Below are positions 1 to 10,302 of a stretch of 64,000 nt of DNA, piece by piece. Numbering within the stretch: position 1 is the stretch's first letter; the number at the start of each line of letters is the position of its first letter. A model generated the notes under the pieces. It ran no database searches. It saw only the letters and a program-made list of their open reading frames with translations, and was not told the origin of the DNA. A program made the position numbers and the translations under genes. Source of the DNA: Coccinella septempunctata (lineage: Eukaryota > Arthropoda > Insecta > Coleoptera > Coccinellidae); the NCBI RefSeq assembly GCF_907165205.1, contig NC_058189.1, positions 20,892,001-20,956,000 of the forward strand, read 5' to 3'.

Positions 1-99
1 TAAATTTTATTTATTTATTTATATGATGAAACACCCTGTATAAACAAGTAATTGTTATGTACACTCGATAAATAATCGTCAGCCAGCACGATGCCGGTG

Positions 100-575
100 G
101 AATATGCGTCAGTTGAACTGCATAAGGTGCAGCGCGCCAAAGGAAGCCGCTCACTGCCCTTAACTTTGGAAGCCTGACTGACGCAGAATCCACCACTATA
201 AACGTGACTGACGTCCATTTTTACGTTCAATTTGATTAAAATAATCATTTTTCAAAATTTCAAGTAAAGATGGGTCACTTGTCAATTTTCAAATTTTTCC
301 GGCCACTTCAACCGCCTGACTGACGATGTTTCCACCATCGGGAAAGTGACTGACGCCCATTTTCAGTCATAATAATGAATAATTTACATTATTACAAAGT
401 TTCACGTGGAGATCAATTACTTTTTTTTGAGATTTTTCTGGCGAGTTTCACCGCCTCCCACGCCCACGACCACCGCTATTGGACTGACTGACGCGCGGAC
501 CTCATATGTACAAGTGGAGAACTACTCATCCCAAAAAATTCGTGTGAAGATCGATCACTAGTTCAAAAGTGACGC
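100..575. repeat. Degenerate tandem repeat, about 140 bp period
   Basis: The words GACTGACG and GTGACTGACG recur (about 174, 209, 322, 348, 484). A second landmark of the type TTTCA-GTG-AGAT-G-TCAC recurs near 259, 402 and 538, giving spacings of about 143 and 136 bp. Roughly three diverged units are visible. No coding capacity is recognised. The region begins with an ACACCCTGTA word near 33-42, the end motif of other elements in this window. It abuts the broken 3' side of retrotransposon copy A. Confidence 0.45.
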
Positions 576-679
576 CACCTCCCGGACTATTTGTTCTATC
601 TCGGCTTTCCGAGTGTTGATCCCGTTTATGTTCCACGAGATTATCTTGAGGGATTTCTTCCTAATATCCGTAAGGTCCA

Positions 680-2078
680 TTAATTCAGTTTACTGAATAA
701 TGCTTGGAGTTTTTTCTCCATTTCCCTCTCAATTTTCAACATTATCTTGTTGAAAATTTTTTCCGTGAAGATATCTAAATCATCGGCTGATTCAGATATC
801 TTTTTCTTCTCCTGTTGACTGTTCACAGCTTGTTTCATTGTAAGCTTTTTCTGTCCTTCTCTTTTCTGGACGGGTTTTGGAGTCTCCCTCTTCTTTTCCT
901 GCTCTGTAGGTTGGGTCTTCGCTACTTCCTGAATTTTTTGTTCAGAAGTTGTTGTTTTTGTTACCTTCTTTTTCTGTTCAACTGATTTTCGGGAATTTTT
1001 CTTTCTGGTCACCAACTTGAACTCGCTACATCCTTTGTAGCTATCTGGATGGCCCTCTTCTCCACATAAGACGCATGTGGCATTTCTCTCTTCACCTTTT
1101 CTGGTGAGTGTGCAGTCATTGCTGCTATGACTTCCTGAGCACTTCACGCATCTCCACGAGAAGGAGCAGTTGTTTTGTGCATGTCCGTACCTTTGGCACC
1201 TAAAGCACTGGCTTGGACTTTCAGGCCTCTTTTTATGTTCAACCACAATACAGAGGTTGTAGAGTCGCTTCACTTCGAAAGATTTCCTTTTTCTGGGTTT
1301 TAACCAGGTAGAGAGGTATTGGTTTCTTTGTCTTGTTCGATGTCATTCTGGACACCTCAGCGTCTGATATTCCAGGGAATATCAGGTCGTCCTTGATCAA
1401 CGCAAGATCAGCGTCGATTGGTAAATGCCTTATAACGGCATATATCTTCTTCTCCTCCTCCATTTGGTAGGTGAAAAATTCTTTACCATGCTGCTCGAAG
1501 AATGTAGTGATTTTTCTAAAATCATCTACGGTTGACGCGATGATTTTTATACCGTCTTTAACTGTAGTTGCACGGTTGTAATTTATCCTTTTTGTGTAGA
1601 GAGCTTTAGATATCTCTACCCAATCTGAGGTGCCCATCATCGTGATGGGTGGAATTTTATCTCTTTTAGGCACTTCTGTTGCCTTCTTGACAGTCTCCTC
1701 ATCAGAAAAGGAGCTTTCTTTTCGCGCGCGTTTAGTTGGGGGCGCGTTTGGGGCCTTCGCGACCTGCGTTGAATCATTTTTCCTTGTTTCGGGTTGTGAA
1801 ACAATTCCTATAAGGGAATTATTCTTGGAACCCGCTACCGGCTTTGTGATTGCGGCGTAAGTGAGAGATTTCGTCATATTATTGCGGGTCATTTCTTCCC
1901 TCAAGAGGCGCATCTCACCGACCAACTGTGACACAGTTTCAGTCAGTTTGACTATTTGAGCTTTCAACTGCCCATTTTCTTCTCTGAGCTTTACAAGCTC
2001 CTCGTGTTCGCCTTCGCTGAACTCTTCAGCATCGGTCGCTTCCATGTAGGAACCCTCATTATCTGAGGTTTCCGACAT
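680..2078 (-). pseudogene. ORF1 (Gag-like) of copy A, frameshifted
   Basis: ORF1 of a non-LTR retrotransposon, a nucleic-acid-binding protein that coats the element RNA. The N-terminal part (frame 1239-2078) has an acidic start and a predicted coiled coil rich in Glu/Leu, followed by a conserved domain also found in copy B (motifs TTVKDGI and IYAVIRHLP). The C-terminal part (frame 680-1273) carries three zinc knuckles: CFRCQRYGHAQNNC, CVKCSGSHSSNDC and CVLCGEEGHPDSYKGC, then a Lys-rich tail. Compared with copy B, one extra base near 1280 separates the two frames. The stop codon overlaps the ORF2 start as TAATG. It shares family and domain order with the copy B ORF1 but differs at many residues, so it is a distinct subfamily. 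Confidence 0.85.
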
Positions 2079-2520
2079 GGTTTTATAATCAAAAATCTCA
2101 AAATATCAAACAATTTGAAAATAATAAAAAATTCAGAGATCTTCACTGAAATAAACTAATATAAAACTATGGTATAAAGCCGAATGTTTTATACGCTATG
2201 ATAAAAATCAGAAGAGAGATACGAAAAATAAGCTCACCTGATGTTTTCTGCAGTACCAACGAGAAAAAAAAAATTCTCTGGACACTTAGGATGAACACCA
2301 ACTTTGAAAATTTTAACGAATTAAAATTCCGATAACAAATATAGAACCTACACAAACTTCACAGACGGAATCAAATATTCCGTAGCTTGGTTAGTGGGCA
2401 CTTTCACCTCCGCTTTCTCTTTCACGGCACTGTGACACTTCGACTTTCTCGTCCGCTCTCTCTTTTATAGCACTAGGAGCACTGTAGCACGTCTTCTCCT
2501 GTCAAGCGAATGACTCGGAA
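2079..2520 (-). promoter_or_regulatory. 5' UTR / internal promoter region of copy A
   Basis: About 440 bp between ORF1 and the junction with copy B. The stretch 2195-2520 matches 7010-7330 (5' UTR of copy B) almost base for base, with a few small indels. Full-length non-LTR elements of this group normally carry an internal promoter here; that role is inferred from family knowledge, since no core motif is decisive. Confidence 0.55.
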
Positions 2521-2790
2521 TACTTTAGAAATTTTTTTTTTTTGGTGTAGCAGGGGGAAAATCTGCAAACAGACGAACACACCCTCTGCTGAGGGGGAAC
2601 AGTGTGGGGATTCTCACTCTCTGAGCTCGAGACCAACTAAAAACCCTTAACTGCTTCTTCATAGGGTCCGGGCATTTTGCCTATTAACCAGTTGACTCTT
2701 ATGGTTTCTGGACTCTCACACGATCATAGTCGTGTTGATAGTTGTATGCTGCCTATAGCTTTTATAGGTTAAGCTCTTCTTTGGTTACAT

Positions 2791-5500
2791 TTAAGTCCTT
2801 AACTGATCTCTCGGTCTTCGGTGGTAGGTTCTTGACCTTCTAGCTTCTTCCGTTGGATCGTAGTCGTCTAATCTTCGTAGTTCCTCATTTGGATGTTGTT
2901 TGGCTTTGTCGAATATCCTTTCCGCCTTTCTCTTCATAAATTCTGTAACTGGTTCCCATTCCAAGTCCTTGTAGATTTGTTTGTTCCTAACAAACCAGGG
3001 TACGTCCATCGCCATTCTAAGGAGTTTATTCTCAGTGGCCTGTATTCTCTTGATGTGGGTCTTGGCTACGAAGCCCCATGCCGCCGATCCATATGTGAGT
3101 TGTGGTCGCGCAATAGTTTTAATCATCGTCAACTTGATGTTCTTATTCATATGACTTCTTCTGCCTATGAGTGGATAAAGTTTATTCATTGCGGCTTTTG
3201 TTTTATCAACTGCACATTTGATGTGGTTTTTCCATGTAAGTCCTCTGTCAAGCGTCACTCCTAGGTATGTTGCTTCATTTTTCCATTCAACCTCTCCTCC
3301 ACCAACTTCAAGGTTTTCTTCCATCCTCAATCTTCTCTTTTGCAGTAATATTGCTTGAGTCTTTCTTCCATTGATTTGGATTTTCCATTTGATGCACCAT
3401 TTGAGTAATTCATCTATGGCTTCCTGCAGTCTCCGGTGTATGATCTCTGAGCGTCGATGTCTGAACGCTATTCCTGTGTCATCTGCGTACAAGGTGAGCA
3501 TATTTCTTGCATTCTTCGGGATATCATAAACGTATATTACGTAAAGCAGAGGTCCAAGTACCGATCCTTGAGGCACTCCCGCTTCTAATTGTCTGATTTG
3601 AGAGGTTGCTATATCTATCTTCACATAAAAGTTTCTATTCCTCAGATAGTTCCTTATAATCTTGCATAGCTTGGTCGAATATCCTGCTTTTTTCATCTTG
3701 TAGATTAGGCCTTCGTGCCATACTCTATCAAAAGCTCTCTCGATATCCATCAGAACTAATCCTGTGGCCTGTTTGGTCTGCATTCCTTCGGTGACGTATT
3801 CTATGAGCCGTAGTAATTGGAGTTCAGTCGAGTGTTCTCGTCGAAATCCAAATTGTTCGGGTGGAATTATCTTCAACATTTCTGTTTCCTCATTCAGCCT
3901 TTTGGCGATAACCCTCTCGACGACTTTTCCTAGTGCTGATAGTAGGCTGATTGGTCTATAATTTTGAGGAAATTTCCGTTCCTTTCCAGGCTTGTTGAAA
4001 ACTATCATTTCTGCAGTTTTCCATCTCTTTGGGTAGTATTCGGTCCTCATCACTCCGTTTGTTATATTCGTCAAGGCTGCTATTCCTTTTCTAGGCAATT
4101 TCTTCAACATATAATTCGTTATCCTATCTTCTCCCGGCGCTTTCCTGTTTTTCAATTTCATTATGATCTCTTTGATTTCTGTTGGTGAAGCCGGGTTTGG
4201 AATGATTTCGGTTTCCGGTGGTTCCATCATCAGTTCTTCGTTTGCCTCCACTTCTTCTTCTAGATCTTCATTGTCATCATCATTTCTGTAATTTATTCTG
4301 GCTTCTCTCTCAATCGAGTCGGCAAGTGCTTCGGCTTTTTCAAGTCTCGTATATACCATTCCGTTTGCTCCATGCAGTGGAGGTATAACTGTCCGTTCTC
4401 GTCGTAAGCGTTTTTGCATTTTCCAAGCCGAGTGATCTATTGTATTCAGTTCCCTTAATCTCTGGTGCCATCTGTTATTACGCAGTTCTGTTAAAGCATT
4501 TTTCAATATCTGGCTATGCTTATTCAGTTTCTTCTTGTCTTCTTCTCTTTTTGTTGTTCTGTAGATTTTTTCTGAGTCTTCTGTTCTTTTTTATAAGTTC
4601 CTTTATATCCCTTGGCGTATCTCCGTGTGAATGTTTCGGAATTGGTTTCCTTATTCTCTTGGTGCTTTCTTCATAGGCTTCTTTTATTTGATATTCCAAT
4701 TTTTCAACTGCTTCATCTAATTCATCCCGGGTGTTTATTTGGGGAATTTCCGTGATTTTCTCCTGAAGTAAATTCTTATATTTCTCCCAGTCTGTGCGAT
4801 CCTTGGTTTGTGTCTCTTCTTCGTTTCTTGGGCCATGTCCCACTATGAATTCTATGGGATTGTGGTCTGAAGTTCCGTCTTCTATTGTATCAATGCTGAT
4901 TTCTTCAGTGATGTCTTTCATCACGACAATATCCAGTACATCGGGTAGTCCATTTACTCTTGGTATGTAGGTCGGTATATCAGGTCCTATTACAACTGCA
5001 TTAAGTTTTTCAGCATAAATCTTCAGTCTTCTCCCTTTGGTATTTTCCACCCGACTATTCCATTCCTGCGATTTGCAGTTAAGATCACCAATTATGATTT
5101 TAGGGTGTCTTCCTTCTAGTAGCATTTTTAGATCCTCTTCCAGCATGTCCTTATCCGGTGATTTATAAGTTGAAATAATCTTCACTTGTCCTCGATTAGT
5201 ATTCACAATAATCGATATTGCTTCTACTTCTTGTCCATTGAATATTTGGTCGAAATGGTGATCCATATTCCTTCTAGCCAGTATAGCAACGCCACCTGTG
5301 GTGTTAGGTTTATCATTTCTGTAGATATCGTAATTGGGAAATGCTATCCGAACGTTGGCGTTAAGTCTTGTTTCTTGGAGAGCTATGACATCCGGTCTCT
5401 TCTCTTCAATCAGTTCTTCGAATTCTGATCTGCGGGCTCTCAATCCTTCGACGTTCCAAGAGACAATTATGAGATTGTTCTTAATCGTCGTATCAGCCAT
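2791..5500 (-). pseudogene. ORF2 (APE endonuclease + RT) of copy B, frameshifted
   Basis: ORF2 encodes the enzyme that nicks target DNA and reverse-transcribes the element. The endonuclease part (4520-5500, 326 codons) shows the N-terminal SWNVEG motif, LQETRL, GDLNCKSQEW and SDHNPIEF, all apurinic-endonuclease landmarks. The RT part (2791-4506, 571 codons) shows DIERAFD, GVPQGSVLGPLL, YADD at residues 340-343 and the YLGVTLD motif. The two parts lie in different frames: the T-run near 4566-4571 has one more base than the same site in copy C (GATTTTTTCTGAG against GATTTTCCTGAG). All catalytic motifs survive, so the lesion is probably recent. Confidence 0.9.
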
Positions 5501-6893
5501 TAAATATTCTTAATAATTTGCTGCATCTTCTTCTCAATCTCTTTCTCCAGGTTGTGCATCATCGTGCTGAGGAGGTTTTTCGTGAACTTATCCAGTTCCT
5601 CAGTGATTCCAGAAATTCCTTTCCTGGTTTCGGCTTTTTTGACGGTTTTTGACTTTTCCTTCTTTTTCTCTGGATTCTCCGTGTCTTTGACCACTTTGGT
5701 TGCAGTTTCCTGGGGTTTCTTCACTTCCGAAGAGTTTTGGGATGGCCTCGGTGTATTTTGTGTTGGCCTCGAGCTGGTCTGGTTCGATCTTGGGGATCTC
5801 TTGGTCTTTTTAGTGACCAATTTCCATTCGCTACATCCCTTGTAGCTGGCTGGATGTCCTTGCTCTCCGCAGAGAACACAAGAGGCATTTCGCTCCTCGT
5901 TCTCCCTGGTTAGCGTACACTCCTTGGAGCTGTGATTACCGGAGCATTTCACGCACCTCCATGGAAAAGTGCACTTACTTTGGGCATGTCCATATCGCTG
6001 ACAGCGGTAACATTGTCCAGGCCCGGTCGTCCTTCTCTTAGGTTCAACAACACAGTTCATGTTGTAGAGCCTTTTCACCTCGAAGATACCCTTATTCTGG
6101 GTTTTAACCAGCAATAAGGGCATCGGCTTTTTTGTTTTATTTGAGGTCATCCTTATGACCTCAGCATCGACGATCCCTTGATCCTTGAGGTCGTCAAGGA
6201 TCGTCGGGATATCTGCATCCAGCGGTAGGTATCTCACTACCGCGTATATTTTCTTTTCTTCCTCCCGTTGAAGAGTGTAAAACTCCCTATTTATTTTATG
6301 AAGGAAGTCCGTCATCCTTCTATGATCATCGGCGCTTTGTGGGACGATTCTTATACCGTCCTTTACTGTCGTCGCTCTTTGGTATTTAATACCGTTTCGC
6401 ATTAACGCGTTCGAAATTGAAGTCCATTCGGACGTACCTCTCAGGGTGACAGGGGGGATTTTTTCTTTTCTCTCCACTGGAGTGGTTTTCTCTTGGTCTG
6501 GGGTTTCCAAGACTCTTTTCTTGTTTGTATCTTCATTGACGAGGAGCTATCCTTTCTCACTCTTTTGGCGGGTGGGGAAATTTTGGTTTGAGGGGTTTTG
6601 ACCACCTCCATCTTCTGTTTTTGAACCGGTAAGTTCACTTCTTGGACATTTTTCAAAATAATGTTCTTCTTGAGTGCTTTGGAGTAACTTTCCTTATTTC
6701 CCTCCTGCAACTCGAGCCTCTCCCTGAGATTTTTAATCTCAGCAACTAAGCTAGATACGCATCTATCTAACTCATTCACCCTCGCTTTCAAACTTGCGTT
6801 CTCCTCTCTCAAAATATCGTGTTCGGACACGACATTAGCGATTCCTAGCGCGTCTTCTTCCATTACGGAATCGCAGTCCGAATGGTCAGACAT
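5500..6893 (-). pseudogene. ORF1 (Gag-like) of copy B, frameshifted
   Basis: The N-terminal frame (6441-6893, 150 codons) encodes an acidic start and a coiled coil (ILREENASLKARVNEL). The C-terminal frame (5500-6510, 336 codons) encodes the conserved central domain and three zinc knuckles, CYRCQRYGHAQSKC, CVKCSGNHSSKEC and CVLCGEQGHPASYKGC, then a Ser/Lys/Pro-rich linker and a helical C-terminus. Comparison with copy A places the frameshift after the poly-Ser segment, near 6540. The stop and the ORF2 start overlap as TAATG (5498-5502), an arrangement known from the R1-clade element SART1, where it couples translation of the two ORFs. Confidence 0.88.
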
Positions 6894-7335
6894 TTTAGAA
6901 TCTAATTAATAATTACTTCGCTACTCAAAGAAATTGGAAATAAAATTTTTCAAGACAAAAGAAAAATGTATCTCATGCATAAAAACAAAACGGCTCATCA
7001 AAAATTCTCTACGCTATGAGAAAAATCAGAAAGAAAGATACGAAAAATAAGCTCACCTGATGTTTTCTGCAGTACCAACGAGAAAATAAAAAAATTCTCT
7101 GGACACTTAGGATGAACACCAACTTTGAAAATTTTAACGAATTAAAATTCCGATAACAAATATAGAACCTACACAACTTCACAGACGGAATCAAATATTC
7201 CGTAGCTTGGTTAGTGGGCACTTTCACCTCCGCTTTCACTTTTACGGCACTGTGACTTTCTCGTCCGCTTTCTCTTTTATAGCACTAGGAGCACTGTAGC
7301 ACGTCTTCTCCTGTCAAGCGATTGACTCGGAATGA
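6894..7335 (-). promoter_or_regulatory. 5' UTR of copy B
   Basis: Non-coding leader of copy B. The 7010-7330 part is nearly identical to the copy A leader, whereas the 6894-7009 part nearest ORF1 is not obviously alike. The 5' terminal words ATTCCGAGTCAATCGC on the minus strand mark the element start and also occur at the copy A start. Confidence 0.55.
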
Positions 7336-7365
7336 GGACTCTTTGCCGAATGAATTGTTAGAAAA

Positions 7366-9676
7366 TTTTTTTTTTTTTTTTGGTGTAGCAGGGGGAAAAT
7401 CTGCAAACAGACGAACACACCCTCTCCTGAGGGGGAACAGTGTGGGGATTCTCACTCTCCGAGCTCGAGACCCACTAAAAACCCTTAACTGCTTCTTCAT
7501 AGGTTCCGGGCATTTTGCCTATTAACCAGTTGACTCTTATGGTTTCTGGACTCTCACACGATCATAGTCGTGTTGATATTTGTATGCTGCCTAAAGCTTT
7601 TATAGGTTAAGCTCTTCTTTGGTTACATTTAAATCCTTACCTGATCTTTGGGTCTTCGGTAGTAGGTTCTTGACCTTCTAGCTTCTTCCGTTGGATCGTA
7701 GTCGACTAATCTTCGTAGTTCCTCATTTGGATGTTGTTTGGCTTTGTCGAATATCCTTTCCGCCTTTCTCTTCATAAATTCTGTAACTGGTTCCCATTCC
7801 AAGTCCTTGTAGATTTGTTTGTTCCTAACAAACCAGGGTACGTCCATCGCCATTCTAAGGAGTTTATTCTCAGTGGCCTGTATTTTCTTGATGTGGGTCT
7901 TGGCTGCGAAGCCCCATGCCGCCGATCCATATGTGAGTTGTGGTCGCGCAATTGTTTTAATCATCGTCAACTTGATGTTCTTATTCATATGACTTCTTCT
8001 GCCTATGAGTGGATAAAGTTTACTCATTGCGGCTTTTGTTTTATCAACTGCACATTTGATGTGGTTTTTCCATGTAAGTCCTCTGTCAAGCGTCACTCCT
8101 AGGTATGTTGCTTCATTTTTCCATTCAACCTCTTCTCCATCTACTTCAAGGTTTTCTTCCATCCTCAATCTTCTCTTTTGCAGTAATATTGCTTGAGTCT
8201 TTCTTCCATTGATTTGGATTTTCCATTTGATGCACCATTTGAGTAATTCATCTATGGCTTCCTGCAGTCTCCGGTGTATGATCTCTGGGCGTCGATGTCT
8301 GAACGCTATTCCTGTGTCATCTGCGTACAATGTGAGCATATTTCTAGCATTCTTCGGGATATCATAGACGTATATTACATAAAGCAGAGGTCCAAGTACC
8401 GATCCTTGAGGCACTCCCGCTTCTAATTGTCTGATTTGAGAGGTTGCTCCATCTATTTTCACATAAAAGTTTCTATTCCTCAGATAGTTCCTTATAATCT
8501 TGCATAGCTTGGTCGAATATCCTGCTTTTTTCATCTTGTAGATTAGGCCTTCGTGCCATACTCTATCAAAAGCTCTCTCGATATCCATCAGAACTAATCC
8601 TGTGGCCTGTTTGGTCTGCATTCCTTCGGTGACGTATTCTATGAGCCGTAGTAATTGGAGTTCAGTCGAGTGTTCTCGTCGAAATCCAAATTGTTCGGGT
8701 GGAATTATCTTCAACATTTCTGTTTCCTCATTCAGCCTTTTGGCGATAACCCTCTCGACGACTTTTCCTAGTGCTGATAATAGGCTGATTGGTCTATAAT
8801 TTTGAGGAAATTTCCGTTCCTTTCCAGGCTTGTTGAAAACTATCATTTCTGCAGTTTTCCATCTCTTTGGGTAGTATTCGGTCCTCATCACTCCGTTTGT
8901 TATATTCGTCAAGGCTGCTATTCCTTTTCTAGGCAATTTCTTCAACATATAATTCGTTATCCTATCTTCTCCTGGTGCTTTCCGGTTTTTCAGTTTCATT
9001 ATTATCTCTTTGATTTCTGTTGGTGAAGCCGGTTTTGGAATGATTTCGGTTTCCGGTGGTTCCATCATCAGTTCTTCGTTTGCCTCCACTTCTTCTTCTA
9101 GATCTTCATTGTCATCATCATTTCTGTAATTTATTCTGGCTTCTCTCTCAATTGAGTCGGCAAGTGCTTCGGCTTTTTCAAGTCTCGTATATACCATTCC
9201 GTTTGCTCCATGCAGTGGAGGTATAACTGTCCGTTCTCGTCGTAAGCGTTTTTGCATTTTCCAAGCCGAGTGATCTATTGTATTCAGTTCCCTTAATCTC
9301 TGGTGCCATCTGTTGTTACGCAGTTCTGTTAAAGCATTTTTCAATATCTGACTATGCTTATTCAGTTTCTTCTTGTCTTCTTCTCTTTTTGTTGTTCTGT
9401 AGATTTTCCTGAGTCTTCTGTTCTTTTTTATAAGTTCCTTTATATCCCTTGGCGTATCTCCATGTGAATGTTTCGGAATTGGTTTCCTTATTCTCTTGGT
9501 GCTTTCTTCATAGGCTTCTTTATTTGATTTTCCAATTTTTCAACTGCTTCATCTAATTCATCCCGGGTGTTTATTTGGGGAATTTCCGTGATTTTCTCCT
9601 GAAGTAAATTCTTATATTTCTCCCAGTCTGTGCGATCCTTGGTTTGTGTCTCTTCTTCGTTTCTTGGGCCATGTGT
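7366..9676 (-). mobile_element. Non-LTR retrotransposon copy C, 5'-truncated
   Basis: Minus-strand copy with an oligo(A) tail (T-run 7366-7381), a 3' UTR of about 250 bp, a complete RT frame and the last part of the endonuclease. Homology stops abruptly inside the endonuclease at about 9673 (GHGPRNEEET). Truncation at the 5' end is the usual outcome of target-primed reverse transcription. Its RT differs from copy B by only a handful of residues. Confidence 0.88.
7629..9344 (-). CDS. Reverse transcriptase part of ORF2, copy C
   Basis: A 571-codon open frame for the reverse transcriptase of a Jockey/R1-type retrotransposon. Landmarks: YRPISLLSALGK at 183-194, DIERAFD at 254-260, GVPQGSVLGPLL at 310-321, YADD at 340-343, then the YLGVTLDRGLTW thumb-side motif. 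The Met used here is internal to the ancestral ORF2. The upstream endonuclease part (9345-9673) is out of frame, because copy C lacks one T near 9519 relative to copy B. It is therefore a relic of a larger protein rather than a stand-alone gene. The frame runs antisense to the host acetyltransferase gene and outside it. Confidence 0.85.
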   Translation of the reverse strand: MKNALTELRNNRWHQRLRELNTIDHSAWKMQKRLRRERTVIPPLHGANGMVYTRLEKAEALADSIEREARINYRNDDDNEDLEEEVEANEELMMEPPETEIIPKPASPTEIKEIIMKLKNRKAPGEDRITNYMLKKLPRKGIAALTNITNGVMRTEYYPKRWKTAEMIVFNKPGKERKFPQNYRPISLLSALGKVVERVIAKRLNEETEMLKIIPPEQFGFRREHSTELQLLRLIEYVTEGMQTKQATGLVLMDIERAFDRVWHEGLIYKMKKAGYSTKLCKIIRNYLRNRNFYVKIDGATSQIRQLEAGVPQGSVLGPLLYVIYVYDIPKNARNMLTLYADDTGIAFRHRRPEIIHRRLQEAIDELLKWCIKWKIQINGRKTQAILLQKRRLRMEENLEVDGEEVEWKNEATYLGVTLDRGLTWKNHIKCAVDKTKAAMSKLYPLIGRRSHMNKNIKLTMIKTIARPQLTYGSAAWGFAAKTHIKKIQATENKLLRMAMDVPWFVRNKQIYKDLEWEPVTEFMKRKAERIFDKAKQHPNEELRRLVDYDPTEEARRSRTYYRRPKDQVRI

Positions 9677-9683
9677 TAGAAAA

Positions 9684-10102
9684 TTTTTTTTTTTTTTTTT
9701 TGGTGTAGCAGGGGGAAAATCTGCAAACAGACGAACACACCCTCTGCTGAGGGGGAACAGTGTGGGGATTCTCACTCTCTGAGCTCGAGACCCACTAAAA
9801 ACCCTTAACTGCTTCTTCATAGGTTCCGGGCATTTTGCCTATTAACCAGTTGACTCTTATGGTTTCTGGACTCTCACACGATCATAGTCGTGTTGATAGT
9901 TGTATGCTGCCTATAGCTTTTATAGGTTAAGCTCTTCTTTGGTTACATTTAAATCCTTAACTGATCTCTCGGTCTTCGGTGGTAGGTTCTTGACCTTCTA
10001 GCTTCTTCTGTTGGATCGTAGTCGACTAATCTTCGTAGTTCCTCATTTGGATGTTGTTTGGCTTTGTCGAATATCCTTTCCGCCTTTCTCTTCATAAATT
10101 CT
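9684..10102 (-). mobile_element. Non-LTR retrotransposon copy D, 3' end only
   Basis: T-run 9684-9701 (oligo(A) tail), then the same 3' UTR as copies B and C, then the C-terminal RT codons up to the assembly gap. The tail joins the truncated 5' end of copy C after the word GTTAGAAAA. The rest of the copy lies in or beyond the gap. Confidence 0.88.
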
Positions 10103-10302
10103 NNNNNNNNNNNNNNNNNNNNNNNNNNNNNNNNNNNNNNNNNNNNNNNNNNNNNNNNNNNNNNNNNNNNNNNNNNNNNNNNNNNNNNNNNNNNNNNNNN
10201 NNNNNNNNNNNNNNNNNNNNNNNNNNNNNNNNNNNNNNNNNNNNNNNNNNNNNNNNNNNNNNNNNNNNNNNNNNNNNNNNNNNNNNNNNNNNNNNNNNNN
10301 NN
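10103..10302. other. Assembly gap of 200 N
   Basis: An unbroken run of N inside the RT of copy D. The sequence to the right (10303 onward) shows no resemblance to the retrotransposon, so the remainder of copy D and any further copies may be missing. Confidence 0.99.

Larger units (their letters stand above)
576..2520 (-). mobile_element. Non-LTR retrotransposon copy A, 3'-truncated
   Basis: This is a Jockey/R1-type element read on the minus strand: 5' UTR about 2079-2520, a broken ORF1 at 680-2078, then only about the first 36 codons of the ORF2 endonuclease (ATG at 678-680, SWNING motif). Homology to copy B stops near 576. Loss of the 3' end is unusual, because target-primed reverse transcription normally loses 5' ends. 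A later deletion or recombination is therefore likely. Its 5' UTR is almost identical to that of copy B although the ORF1 proteins are clearly diverged. Confidence 0.8.
2521..7335 (-). mobile_element. Non-LTR retrotransposon copy B, full length
   Basis: The most complete copy, about 4.8 kb on the minus strand: 5' UTR 6894-7335, ORF1 5500-6893, ORF2 2791-5500, 3' UTR 2544-2790 and an oligo(A) tail seen as the T-run 2532-2543. The tail lies 11 bp from the 5' end of copy A. Domain content (zinc-knuckle ORF1, APE-type endonuclease, RT, poly(A) end) fits the Jockey/R1 group; I cannot assign the clade without a tree. ORF1 and ORF2 each carry a single frameshift, so this copy is probably not autonomous now. 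Confidence 0.88.

Noticed and set aside
9488..9820. 110-codon minus-strand frame
   Set aside because: A fusion of copy D 3' UTR and tail with the broken endonuclease of copy C; not a gene.
1..10102. A true chromosome end (telomere)
   Set aside because: The array resembles telomeric stacks, but no simple telomeric repeat such as TTAGG arrays is present and a host gene lies to its right; position in the chromosome cannot be judged here.
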